Source: Aphanizomenon flos-aquae FACHB-1287
Lineage (GTDB): Bacteria > Cyanobacteriota > Cyanobacteriia > Cyanobacteriales > Nostocaceae
Length of the DNA: 64,000 bases
Reading direction: 5' to 3'
Assembly: GCF_014698755.1 (NCBI RefSeq)
Contig: NZ_JACJTO010000012.1
Coordinates: 1 to 64,000, forward strand
Shown: piece by piece, positions 42,669 to 50,155 of the stretch
How the letters are laid out: every line of letters starts with the position of its first letter
Numbering within the stretch: the first letter of the stretch is position 1
Notes under the pieces: generated by a model
What the model was told of the DNA's origin: nothing
Databases searched by the model: none
The model's input: only the letters and a program-made list of their open reading frames with translations
Program-made: the position numbers and the translations under genes

Positions 42669-42885
42669 GGGATGAATCCTTAAACAGACTTGCAATCAAA
42701 ATACTACATAATTAGGTCAGTTGTCAGTTGTTAGTTGTCAGTTGGAAATATCTTTTCCCAAAGTCCCCTCCTCCGCTACAAACTACGGTCTGCTTTATTT
42801 CCTCAATTATCCAGGGGGATATGTGACTTGATACGATAATATGAAATTTAATAAAAGTAAAAAATCTTTATTTTAGAGAAAGATC

Positions 42886-43590
42886 ATGACAACTTCTACT
42901 GCTTTTGACTTAGAATCACTAAATCAGCAATTTGAAATCGCAACTCCCACAGAAATTTTAGCCTGGTCTGTGCAAAATATCCCCACAGGATTAGTACAAA
43001 CCAGCGCGTTCAACGTAGATGATGTCATCCTAACACATATTTTCTACAATGTACTTCAGCATCCAGTCCCGGTTATTTTCCTTGATACCCTTTATCACTT
43101 CCCTCAAACCCTAGAATTGGTTGCTCAAGCCAAGGAAATCTATAATCTAGACTTGAAAACCTATAAAACACCAGATGTAGATAGTCGTGAGGCTTTTACT
43201 GCTAAATTTGGTGAAGCCCTCTGGGATACAGATATTGCTAAATTCCACGACATTACCAAAATTGAACCACTTCTCCGGGGTTTGGACGAATTAGAAACTG
43301 TAGCTTGGATTACAGGTCGCCGTCGTGATCAAGCTGTGACTCGTGCTAATATGCCTGTATTTGAATTAGATGGTAAAGGGAGATTAAAAATTAACCCTCT
43401 AGCTACTTGGACACGCAAACAAAGCTGGGCTTATGTAGCTGAACATAAGGTAATTTACAACCCTCTCCATGACGAAGGTTATCCTAGTATTGGTGACGAA
43501 CCTATTACCACCAAGGTCGCTGACGGTGAAGACGAACGTGCTGGACGTTGGAGAGGAAGTGAAAAAACTGAGTGTGGAATTCACATTTAG
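42886..43590 (+). CDS. cysH: phosphoadenylyl-sulfate (or adenylyl-sulfate) reductase
   Basis: 234 residues. It reduces PAPS (or APS) to sulfite in assimilatory sulfate reduction. The PP-loop-like ATP-pyrophosphatase fold is visible with TSAFNVDDVILTHIF, VIFLDTLYHFPQTLE and WITGRRRDQAVTRANM. The C-terminus has the catalytic KTECGIHI. There are no paired cysteines for a Fe-S cluster in the CC...CxxC pattern, which favours the PAPS-type, thioredoxin-dependent enzyme. Confidence 0.92.
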   Translation: MTTSTAFDLESLNQQFEIATPTEILAWSVQNIPTGLVQTSAFNVDDVILTHIFYNVLQHPVPVIFLDTLYHFPQTLELVAQAKEIYNLDLKTYKTPDVDSREAFTAKFGEALWDTDIAKFHDITKIEPLLRGLDELETVAWITGRRRDQAVTRANMPVFELDGKGRLKINPLATWTRKQSWAYVAEHKVIYNPLHDEGYPSIGDEPITTKVADGEDERAGRWRGSEKTECGIHI

Positions 43591-43672
43591 TTAGTTGTCG
43601 GTGGTTAGTTGTTAGTGGTTAGTTGTTAGTGGTCAGTGGTCAGTTGTTAGTGGTCAGTGGTCAGTTGTTAGT
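43591..43672. repeat. GTCAGTGGTCAGTTGTTAGT repeats, left of the four-helix gene
   Basis: Tandem units of GGTCAGT, TGTTAGT and GGTTAGT fill the gap between cysH and the four-helix-bundle gene. An inverted block of the same family lies after that gene (44057-44094). Heptamer-based arrays of this kind occur in several gaps in this window. Confidence 0.85.
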
Positions 43673-43679
43673 TGAAAAA

Positions 43680-44063
43680 ATGGCGAAATCCAACTTTGAG
43701 AATTTGCAAGTTTATCAATTAGCAGAGAAACTAGCTGATCAAATTTGGAATATCATTCTTCATTGGGAGGAGTTTCCTAAAGCAACAATTGGTAAGCAGT
43801 TAGTACGTTCTGCTGATAGTATTGGCGCAAATATTGCAGAAGGTTGTGGAAGATACAATTTTCAGGATAATCGCCGTTTCGTTAGGATAGCAAGAGGTTC
43901 TTTAAATGAAACTAGGCATTGGTTAAGAAGAGCTTATAAACGAAATTTATTAACTAATGAAGAAGTAAATAGGCTAAAACCAATCATTGATGAACTGTCT
44001 CCCAGGTTAAACGCCTATCTTAACTCCATTGGTAACATTTCAGAAAGAACAAAGAACAACTGA
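43680..44063 (+). CDS. four-helix-bundle protein (S23/IVP family)
   Basis: 127 residues from ATG at 43680; the frame reads upstream only through the repeat array. The family pattern FENLQVYQLAEKLADQIW...ATIGKQLVRSADSIGANIAEGCGRYN...RFVRIARGSLNETRHWLRRAYKRNLL is clear. Members occur in rRNA intervening sequences, as companions of diversity-generating retroelements (Avd), and free-standing in many copies in cyanobacteria. No reverse transcriptase or template repeat is nearby. The function of the free-standing type is unknown. Confidence 0.9.
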   Translation: MAKSNFENLQVYQLAEKLADQIWNIILHWEEFPKATIGKQLVRSADSIGANIAEGCGRYNFQDNRRFVRIARGSLNETRHWLRRAYKRNLLTNEEVNRLKPIIDELSPRLNAYLNSIGNISERTKNN

Positions 44064-44094
44064 CCACTGACCACTGACAAAGAACAACTGACAA
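44057..44094. repeat. inverted counterpart of the repeat at 43591
   Basis: CAACTGACCACTGACCACTGAC followed by AACAACTGACAAAC is the reverse complement of GTCAGTGGTCAGTGGTCAGTTG-type units on the other side of the four-helix gene. The block starts inside the last codons of that gene and ends at the ATG of the SbcD-like gene. Confidence 0.8.
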
Positions 44095-44097
44095 ACT

Positions 44098-45363
44098 ATG
44101 AAAATTCTTCATCTTTCAGATATCCATATTGGTAGCGGTTTTTCCCACGGACGCGTTAATCCAGCTACAGGTTTAAATACACGACTAGAGGATTTTGTCA
44201 AAACATTATCTTTATGTATTGACCGAGCGATCGCTGATCATGTAGACTTGGTTTTATTTGGTGGTGATGCTTTCCCGAACGCCACACCAGCACCCTATAT
44301 TCAAGAAGCTTTTGCTAATCAATTTCGGCGTTTGGTAGCTGCTGATATTCCTACTGTATTATTAGTGGGAAATCATGACCAGCATTCCCAAGGTGTGGGA
44401 GGTGCTAGTTTAAATATTTACCGGACTTTGGGTGTACCTGGGTTTGTGGTTGGTGATACTTTAACTACTCATCGTCTCTCTACCCGTAACGGAGATGTGC
44501 AAATAATTACTCTTCCTTGGCTAACTCGTTCTACCTTAATGACCCGTCAAGAGACTCAAGGTTCTTCTCTAGCAGAAGTAAACCAACTCCTTACAGACCG
44601 TTTACAGGTGGTTATAGAAGGAGAAATTCGCCGGCTTGACCCGCATATACCAACGGTGCTTTTAGCCCATTTAATGGCTGATAATGCTACTTTAGGAGCA
44701 GAACGTTTATTGGCTGTGGGGAAAGGTTTTACTTTACCTTTATCTTTATTAACTCGACCATGTTTTGATTATGTGGCTTTAGGTCATGTCCATAGGCATC
44801 AAAACCTAAATAAATCTAATGACCCACCGGTAATTTATCCCGGAAGTATTGAACGGGTGGATTTTAGCGAGGAGAAGGAAGATAAAGGTTATGTCATGAT
44901 AGATTTAGAACGGGGAAAGGTAAATTGGGAATTTTGTCCCCTACCTGTGCGAACGTTTCGGACTATTGAGGTAGATTTATCTAAGCAAGATGATCCCCAA
45001 AAGGCATTATTAAAAGGAATTGGTAAATATGATATTCAAGATAATGTAGTGCGATTAATTTACAAATTGCGGTCAGAACAATTGGATTTAATTGATAACT
45101 CTTCCTTACACCAAGCTTTAAGTATAGCACACACTTACACTATTCAAGCTGAATTAGTTAGTCAATTAGCAAAGCCCCGCATTCCCGAATTAACTGCTAG
45201 TAGTAGTATTGACCCAATGGAAGCTTTAAAAACTTACTTAAATAATCGGGAAGACTTAAAAGATATTATGTCACCTATGTTGGAAGCAGCACAAAATTTA
45301 TTAGCAAATGATGAGGAAATTTGCTTAGAACCTGAAGCAAGAAATCAAAAGTTAAAAGTCTAA
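44098..45363 (+). CDS. SbcD-like DNA repair exonuclease
   Basis: 421 residues. The calcineurin-like metallophosphoesterase domain (about 1-250) has all ligands: HLSDIHIGSG (D, H), FGGDAF (GD), LLVGNHDQHS (GNHD), VLLAHLM, and LGHVHRHQ (GHVH). The C-terminal part (about 265-400) is the DNA-binding cap. SbcD works with the SbcC ATPase to open DNA hairpins and ends; sbcC is not in this window. The gene follows the inverted repeat block directly, so it lacks a conventional leader. Confidence 0.85.
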   Translation: MKILHLSDIHIGSGFSHGRVNPATGLNTRLEDFVKTLSLCIDRAIADHVDLVLFGGDAFPNATPAPYIQEAFANQFRRLVAADIPTVLLVGNHDQHSQGVGGASLNIYRTLGVPGFVVGDTLTTHRLSTRNGDVQIITLPWLTRSTLMTRQETQGSSLAEVNQLLTDRLQVVIEGEIRRLDPHIPTVLLAHLMADNATLGAERLLAVGKGFTLPLSLLTRPCFDYVALGHVHRHQNLNKSNDPPVIYPGSIERVDFSEEKEDKGYVMIDLERGKVNWEFCPLPVRTFRTIEVDLSKQDDPQKALLKGIGKYDIQDNVVRLIYKLRSEQLDLIDNSSLHQALSIAHTYTIQAELVSQLAKPRIPELTASSSIDPMEALKTYLNNREDLKDIMSPMLEAAQNLLANDEEICLEPEARNQKLKV

Positions 45364-45415
45364 AGTTAAAAGTCACAATTAAGAGGATTTTCAAGGGGAT
45401 TGATACGGGTAAAAT

Positions 45416-45907
45416 TTATCTATTTAATCTATTTTGCCAATTGGTAATAGCTCGCAAATATGCCATAATAGGAATTTGATAAACTTCAATAAAAATCCAA
45501 ACAATAATTCCTAAATGTGACAAAAAAGTTAACACAGTCCAAACCAATGGAATCCATGAGAGGGGAACATGAGAGCGAGGAGGAAAATAATATGCTGTTA
45601 CCCCTATTAAAGTGGTTGGTAAAATAATAAAAGCAATTGCAGATAAACCATAACCCCAACCTAATTCCACATTTTCTAATCGTGCTTGTGTCCACGTAAA
45701 TCCATTCCAATTCCAAATTAAAGGTGGTTCTCTAGAAGGCATTTTAACCTGTTGTAATTCTAGGTTAACTGTGAAAATTTCGTTACAAAAATCACAGCAC
45801 ATAGCCTCCATCATTAACATTTGAGAAATTTTACCAACGCGACATATTGGACATGGATAATCTTCTTGAAAGTTTAAAGCTGTGGACAAAATTGGAGATT
45901 TGGGCAT
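45416..45907 (-). CDS. zinc-ribbon membrane protein, unknown
   Basis: 163 residues. A CxxC pair (CPICRVG, residues 19-22) and a CCDFC motif (about 37-41) form a zinc ribbon near the N-terminus. Two membrane helices follow at about 88-110 (YGLSAIAFIILPTTLIGVTAYYF) and 120-142 (WIPLVWTVLTFLSHLGIIVWIF). I recognise it only as a cyanobacterial hypothetical type. No neighbour explains it. Confidence 0.65.
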   Translation of the reverse strand: MPKSPILSTALNFQEDYPCPICRVGKISQMLMMEAMCCDFCNEIFTVNLELQQVKMPSREPPLIWNWNGFTWTQARLENVELGWGYGLSAIAFIILPTTLIGVTAYYFPPRSHVPLSWIPLVWTVLTFLSHLGIIVWIFIEVYQIPIMAYLRAITNWQNRLNR

Positions 45908-46029
45908 AATTAAACTACTCCTTTTTTAATATCTGTAATTGATAATTAATAATTGCACGATACATGACAAATTTTTAATCAAAAATAAATTATAAAGCGA
46001 ATTTGACTCCTGGATTTTTTTTAATAAAA

Positions 46030-46058
46030 CAACCTAGTTTTTTGATAAAACCAGGTTG
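46030..46058 (-). terminator. probable terminator of the 19-residue-repeat gene
   Basis: On the minus strand CAACCTGGTTTT pairs imperfectly with AAAAAACTAGGTTG and is followed by TTTTATT. It lies 33 bp after the stop at 46091. Confidence 0.5.
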
Positions 46059-46090
46059 AATATGATATGATAATAATATTGAAAGTGTAA

Positions 46091-46396
46091 CTAATCTAGA
46101 AAACCCATCAAAATTTCGGAATCATCAAAGGTATTTGGTGCTATGGGACGATTTCCAAATATAGAATAGTTTTCAGCAATTACCAAAGCACTAGAAGCAA
46201 TGGGACGAATACCAGACAAGTTGATACTATCAACCACTTGGAATGTATTTGCACCTATGGGACGAATTCCCATGGAGTTGTAGGTATCAACTACTTGTAA
46301 AGTCCCAGCAGTAATGGGACGCACTCCGGCGACTATGATTGTCCCTGGGGTAGTTTGTTCCGTATTACCACTGTTATCCTGATTATTTTCTTCCAC
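46091..46396 (-). CDS. small protein with exact 19-residue repeats
   Basis: 101 residues from GTG at 46396, preceded by AAGGAG. Four repeats with the core G(V/I/N)RPI begin with RPI at residues 26, 45, 64 and 83, a strict 19-residue spacing; the repeat consensus is roughly GIRPIGANTFQVVDSYNLS. The first 20 residues are acidic and disordered. I recall no named family. The regular period suggests a small beta-solenoid or a binding repeat. Confidence 0.65.
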   Translation of the reverse strand: MEENNQDNSGNTEQTTPGTIIVAGVRPITAGTLQVVDTYNSMGIRPIGANTFQVVDSINLSGIRPIASSALVIAENYSIFGNRPIAPNTFDDSEILMGFLD

Positions 46397-46686
46397 TGTT
46401 ATTTCTCCTTTGTATCTGATGACACTTTCTCAAACTGAATCTTTGTTTGTTAAGTGAATTTTACAATAATTAAGGAAAGAAGTATTTTTTTTCCCATATA
46501 TTCAGAGTCTAACCCTAAACCAGCATATATCACAGGTTAAATCTGAGATTGATATATTTTTTAATCCGGTTAGACTTTTGATTATATCAGATCATGTACA
46601 TTTATTTTGCTACGGATAAGTTATCTCCAGTGATAAAATAATTTTATCTTGCTGATAATATTCCTATGATCATCAAATTTATTCAT

Positions 46687-47094
46687 TTAAAGAATTAAGT
46701 AACTATGCCATTTTGGTTGAGAATCTTGACGGTTTTTTTCTGGTATTAATAACCGCCAACTTTTACCTTCTTTCTGAATTTGTAGATAAACTTCAAAGGG
46801 TTTTTCTATTTGTTTAAAACTGCGTTTTGGTAGTTTTACAGTAAAGTCATAATTTCCCTTTACCCGATAAGCTGGTAGGTTTTCAATGCTAAGGGGTTGT
46901 TGTTGAGTAATAGATATTCGCTGAATGTTAACTTTTTGGAAGTTTAAATCTAGTTGTTGATTAAGTTGCTGTTGGGTTTGTTTTAACTGGAGTGCAATGG
47001 CTTTTTGCACTAATTCCGGTGTGGGTAATAAGACAATACTAGTACAAGCTGTGAGGAAAATTATCAAAATTGTTGTAAAAGTTAATTTAATCAT
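46687..47094 (-). CDS. putative lipoprotein
   Basis: 135 residues with an N-terminal signal ending in a lipobox LTAC (Cys17). The mature part has a glutamine-rich helix (LKQTQQQLNQQLDLNFQKV) followed by a beta-strand region (YRVKGNYDFTVKL...FEVYLQIQKEGKSWRLL). Function unknown. A four-unit 10-bp repeat lies just upstream. Confidence 0.65.
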   Translation of the reverse strand: MIKLTFTTILIIFLTACTSIVLLPTPELVQKAIALQLKQTQQQLNQQLDLNFQKVNIQRISITQQQPLSIENLPAYRVKGNYDFTVKLPKRSFKQIEKPFEVYLQIQKEGKSWRLLIPEKNRQDSQPKWHSYLIL

Positions 47095-47130
47095 ATTTAA
47101 TCATATTTAATTATATTTAATTATATTTAA
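47091..47130. repeat. 10-bp tandem repeat (TCATATTTAA/TTATATTTAA)
   Basis: Four consecutive decamers, two TCATATTTAA and two TTATATTTAA, overlap the ATG of the lipoprotein gene (minus strand) and its upstream region. The 10-bp period matches about one DNA turn, which could bend the DNA. Confidence 0.85.
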
Positions 47131-47160
47131 TTTCTTCTTGATGTATTTGATATATTCCTC

Positions 47161-47418
47161 CTAACCACCATTTACTGGCGGAATTAATACCACTTCGTCA
47201 CCATTTTGGAGAATAGTATCTGGTTCAACAAATTGTAAATTCACACCAAAGCGGGTTATTTCCCGCCATTTGCTTAATTTTGGTTGTTTAGCAATTAAGT
47301 AATCACAGACAGCTTGAACTGGTGTACCATTAGGAAAATCTAATTCTAATTCTGACACATCAAAAGCTTCTTGATAAACAGCAAATAACTTGACGGTTAC
47401 GGTGGTAGATTGGGACAT
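47161..47418 (-). CDS. MoaD/ThiS family ubiquitin-like sulfur carrier
   Basis: 85 residues with a beta-grasp fold and the C-terminal GG (VVLIPPVNGG) that is adenylated and thiocarboxylated. Signs are TVTVKLFAVYQEAFDVSELELDFPNGTPVQAVCDYL and NGDEVVLIPPVNGG. It could be molybdopterin synthase small subunit or a sulfur donor in methionine or threonine-linked metabolism. A moaE gene is not adjacent. It lies 23 bp downstream of the receptor-like ATPase gene, same strand. Confidence 0.82.
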   Translation of the reverse strand: MSQSTTVTVKLFAVYQEAFDVSELELDFPNGTPVQAVCDYLIAKQPKLSKWREITRFGVNLQFVEPDTILQNGDEVVLIPPVNGG

Positions 47419-47441
47419 ATAATTTTTGTATACAACCTAAT

Positions 47442-50102
47442 TTAATCATTGGGAATCATTGTAAACTGACCTTGTTGAATTTGTAAAAGAATAGATTGAC
47501 CTTCTCGCTCTCTTTCTGGTGTAAACTTGAGAGGATAGCCAGAAGTTTCACTTGCGGTCAGACTGACATTTTCCAGCCCTCTTAATACCGTATCACGAGT
47601 TGCATTATTAGATAAAGTTTTAATTAAAGCCTGAGTTGCATCAAAGCTAATTGCAGTCCGCCAACTAATACCTCCCCCCCACTTCCGCGCTGATTTTTCC
47701 GCAAAAGGTTGAGCTTGTAATGTTTCTCCAAACCAGGGTACTGCAATTCTTAAACCCTCTACATTCTTCCTACCGTTGTCTAGGATATCACCCTTATAAA
47801 GAATACCTCCACCTAACATTTTTAATTCTGGTTTTGGTGGATTTTGGGTTTTGAGTGTTTTGTTTATTTTGGTAATCTCTTTAGCAATCGGAATAGCTTT
47901 ATTAATGGTATCTGCATCTGGAAACAATAACGCTGCTTCTGCCTTATAATCATAGACACTGTTAGTAACTTCTTTCTCTGGATCAAATTTAGAAGCAGTT
48001 AAATTAATTAAAGGTTTACGAACCACCTCACCTCCTAGTTTTTCAAATTGATTTGTGAATATCTCTCTGATACTATTACTATATGTACTACTTGGATTTC
48101 CAAAAACTACTGCTTTTTTTAATTGCAGAGTTTTATAAGTGTATTCAGCAAGTGTTTTTCCTGCACTTTTATCAGAATAAACTACTCTAAAGAAAACTGG
48201 ATTGTTTAGAAAAATGCTGGCACTTGTGGGGGAAACAAGTGCTAATTTTGCTTTTTCATATTCTGGTAATGCAAGCCGAGTAGCTTCACTAGAATTATGT
48301 CCAATTACTCCGATTATGGAAGAATCTTTGGTGAGTTCTTGTGCTACTTCTTTAGCTTTTTTTGTGTTGCTATCATTAGCAATTACAATCTCTAGTAATC
48401 TGCGGTTTAATCCCTTATTCCTATTGAATTGGTCTTGTGCTTGGGCTACCCCACGTAATACTTCTACAGGAGTAGTTTTATTTTTGTCTAATGATACAAC
48501 TACTGCTAAGGTAAACGGAGAACCTTGTTGACGAGCCAGGGAATTATTATAATAAATTAGCACTTCTGGGTCATAGCGATTAGCGTCTACAGCTTGTTGA
48601 AATAATGTAATTGCTTCTTGATAATTAGCTTGTTGGAAGGCTTGAATACCTTTGTCACGAGGGATATTATTAATCTCAGGAAAGAAAGTGCTATTACCTC
48701 GACTAATTCTACTATTATCTACTACACAAAAAACACCTAATTCCTTTCTTTCATCTGTTGGACAAGTTTTCATTTGAGAAATACCTGTCAATAGAAGACT
48801 AGCAGTAATAAAAACAGCAGAGGCTATTGTAGTTAAAACAATCAAATTAGACTTTACGGGAATAGCTGAAGTATTAACTTCACTTGGTTGATGTAAATTA
48901 ATATTAATGTCACCAGGATATGACAAGGAACTATTAATAGTTTTTGAATGTAGAATTATATGACTAGGACTTTTTTTTTGCTCAATTTTATCTAACTCGT
49001 GAATTTCGTCCCTTAGTGGGTGACGTTGTATAATCCAGAGCCGGACAAATTCTATTTTAACCCTGTCCTTTACTTGATCTAAAAAATCATTAACTCTGAG
49101 AATTTTTGTTGTTTCTATAATTAATTTATTTTCTATTTCAGGTCTATATTTTCTGATTAATTCAATATAATTCTCTGAATTTTCTTGTGCTTCTGCTATT
49201 GCTGCAAAAACAACCCTTTCTAGAATTGGAAATCCTTCCCAAAACCATGTTAAACCAGCTTCAGATAATTCAATTGCTTTGTTAATAATGAATTTGACAT
49301 CTTTACTATTAACTGTCCATTTATTCTCCTCTCGCGCTCTCCCAAAAATAGTAAAACATATTGCTTGGGTAAAATAAGGGTGTCCTAATGATAGCTCAAA
49401 AATGGTTTTTATTGCATCTTCCTCATATTCAAGGCTATTTTTCGCTGGGTCAACAATCAATTTTCTTGTACTATCTTCATCTAATAACCCAATTTCCTTT
49501 TTAGGTACATCTTTAAATAGCTTACTTATTCTGTGATTATTTACCGATCTTTGCTCTATTAATGAAATTAAAAATAGTTTTTTGCTAAGATTAATCAGTG
49601 CGGATAAATAGTTATAAACTTGTTCTAATAATTCTGAATCATGACTATTCATTAAAGCATCAAATTCATCAAGTAGCAATACTAGATTTTTGTTTTCTAA
49701 TAATTGATATACTTGGGGTAAGAACTCATGAGAAAAAATTCCTAAATCTAATTCTAACTCTGTAATTTCCGGTAGTTTAATATTTTTATTATCTAACGAG
49801 AGATTACTAACTATCTCCTGAGCTAAAACTACTAAAATTGTACTTAGCGATTCTTGACTATAAGATTGTAAATTAAATGCAACAAAAACACACTCATTTA
49901 AGTCATTCAAGCCATGAGGAATATTCCTAATGACGGATGACTTACCAATGCGTCGTTGACCATATAAGCAGATGATCTTTTGATTATGTTGAATACTGTC
50001 TTGAATGAACGAAAATAGGTTTTCTCGCCCAAAAAACAACTGTTGGTCAATGGGACGACCAATAATATAAGGATTCCTTTGAGACATAAGAGAATTAATC
50101 AT
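47442..50102 (-). CDS. P-loop ATPase fused to an ABC-type ligand-binding domain (copy 1)
   Basis: 886 residues. An N-terminal STAND/AAA-like ATPase domain (about 10-380) has Walker A GQRRIGKSS at 48-56 and Walker B LVLLLDEFD at 140-148. A membrane helix at about 425-447 (LTTIASAVFITASLLLTGI) follows. Then comes a short TPR-like unit (about 490-530, AFQQANYQEAITLFQQAVDANRYDP), and a Peripla_BP_6-like ligand-binding domain (about 535-880) with LAVVVSLD...GVIGHNSSEATRLALPEYEK. The binding half should be outside the cytoplasm and the ATPase inside. A start at 50087 (MSQRNPY) is possible. The C-terminal half is almost identical in DNA to copy 2. Confidence 0.8.
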   Translation of the reverse strand: MINSLMSQRNPYIIGRPIDQQLFFGRENLFSFIQDSIQHNQKIICLYGQRRIGKSSVIRNIPHGLNDLNECVFVAFNLQSYSQESLSTILVVLAQEIVSNLSLDNKNIKLPEITELELDLGIFSHEFLPQVYQLLENKNLVLLLDEFDALMNSHDSELLEQVYNYLSALINLSKKLFLISLIEQRSVNNHRISKLFKDVPKKEIGLLDEDSTRKLIVDPAKNSLEYEEDAIKTIFELSLGHPYFTQAICFTIFGRAREENKWTVNSKDVKFIINKAIELSEAGLTWFWEGFPILERVVFAAIAEAQENSENYIELIRKYRPEIENKLIIETTKILRVNDFLDQVKDRVKIEFVRLWIIQRHPLRDEIHELDKIEQKKSPSHIILHSKTINSSLSYPGDININLHQPSEVNTSAIPVKSNLIVLTTIASAVFITASLLLTGISQMKTCPTDERKELGVFCVVDNSRISRGNSTFFPEINNIPRDKGIQAFQQANYQEAITLFQQAVDANRYDPEVLIYYNNSLARQQGSPFTLAVVVSLDKNKTTPVEVLRGVAQAQDQFNRNKGLNRRLLEIVIANDSNTKKAKEVAQELTKDSSIIGVIGHNSSEATRLALPEYEKAKLALVSPTSASIFLNNPVFFRVVYSDKSAGKTLAEYTYKTLQLKKAVVFGNPSSTYSNSIREIFTNQFEKLGGEVVRKPLINLTASKFDPEKEVTNSVYDYKAEAALLFPDADTINKAIPIAKEITKINKTLKTQNPPKPELKMLGGGILYKGDILDNGRKNVEGLRIAVPWFGETLQAQPFAEKSARKWGGGISWRTAISFDATQALIKTLSNNATRDTVLRGLENVSLTASETSGYPLKFTPEREREGQSILLQIQQGQFTMIPND
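47835..48665. repeat. near-identical segment shared with 50546-51376
   Basis: Within the ligand-binding parts of the two ATPase genes, about 830 bp match base for base at an offset of 2711 bp, except for four differences clustered at about 48167-48190. Both edges change abruptly into diverged sequence. The rest of the genes differ clearly, so this block was probably homogenised recently. Confidence 0.85.
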
Positions 50103-50155
50103 ACCTTTATAATACCGCTAAAAGTGTTAATTTCATCGGTAAAACCTCATAGCTG

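Noticed and set aside
43623-43679. N-terminal extension of the four-helix gene through the repeat array
   Set aside because: Residues before ATG 43680 (LVVSGQLLVVSGQLLVEK) are translated repeat; the family starts at the MAKSNFENLQVY segment.
47161-47418. MoaD-like gene considered part of a molybdopterin operon
   Set aside because: No moaE, moaA or moaC gene is adjacent; its neighbours are the ATPase cluster and a lipoprotein gene.
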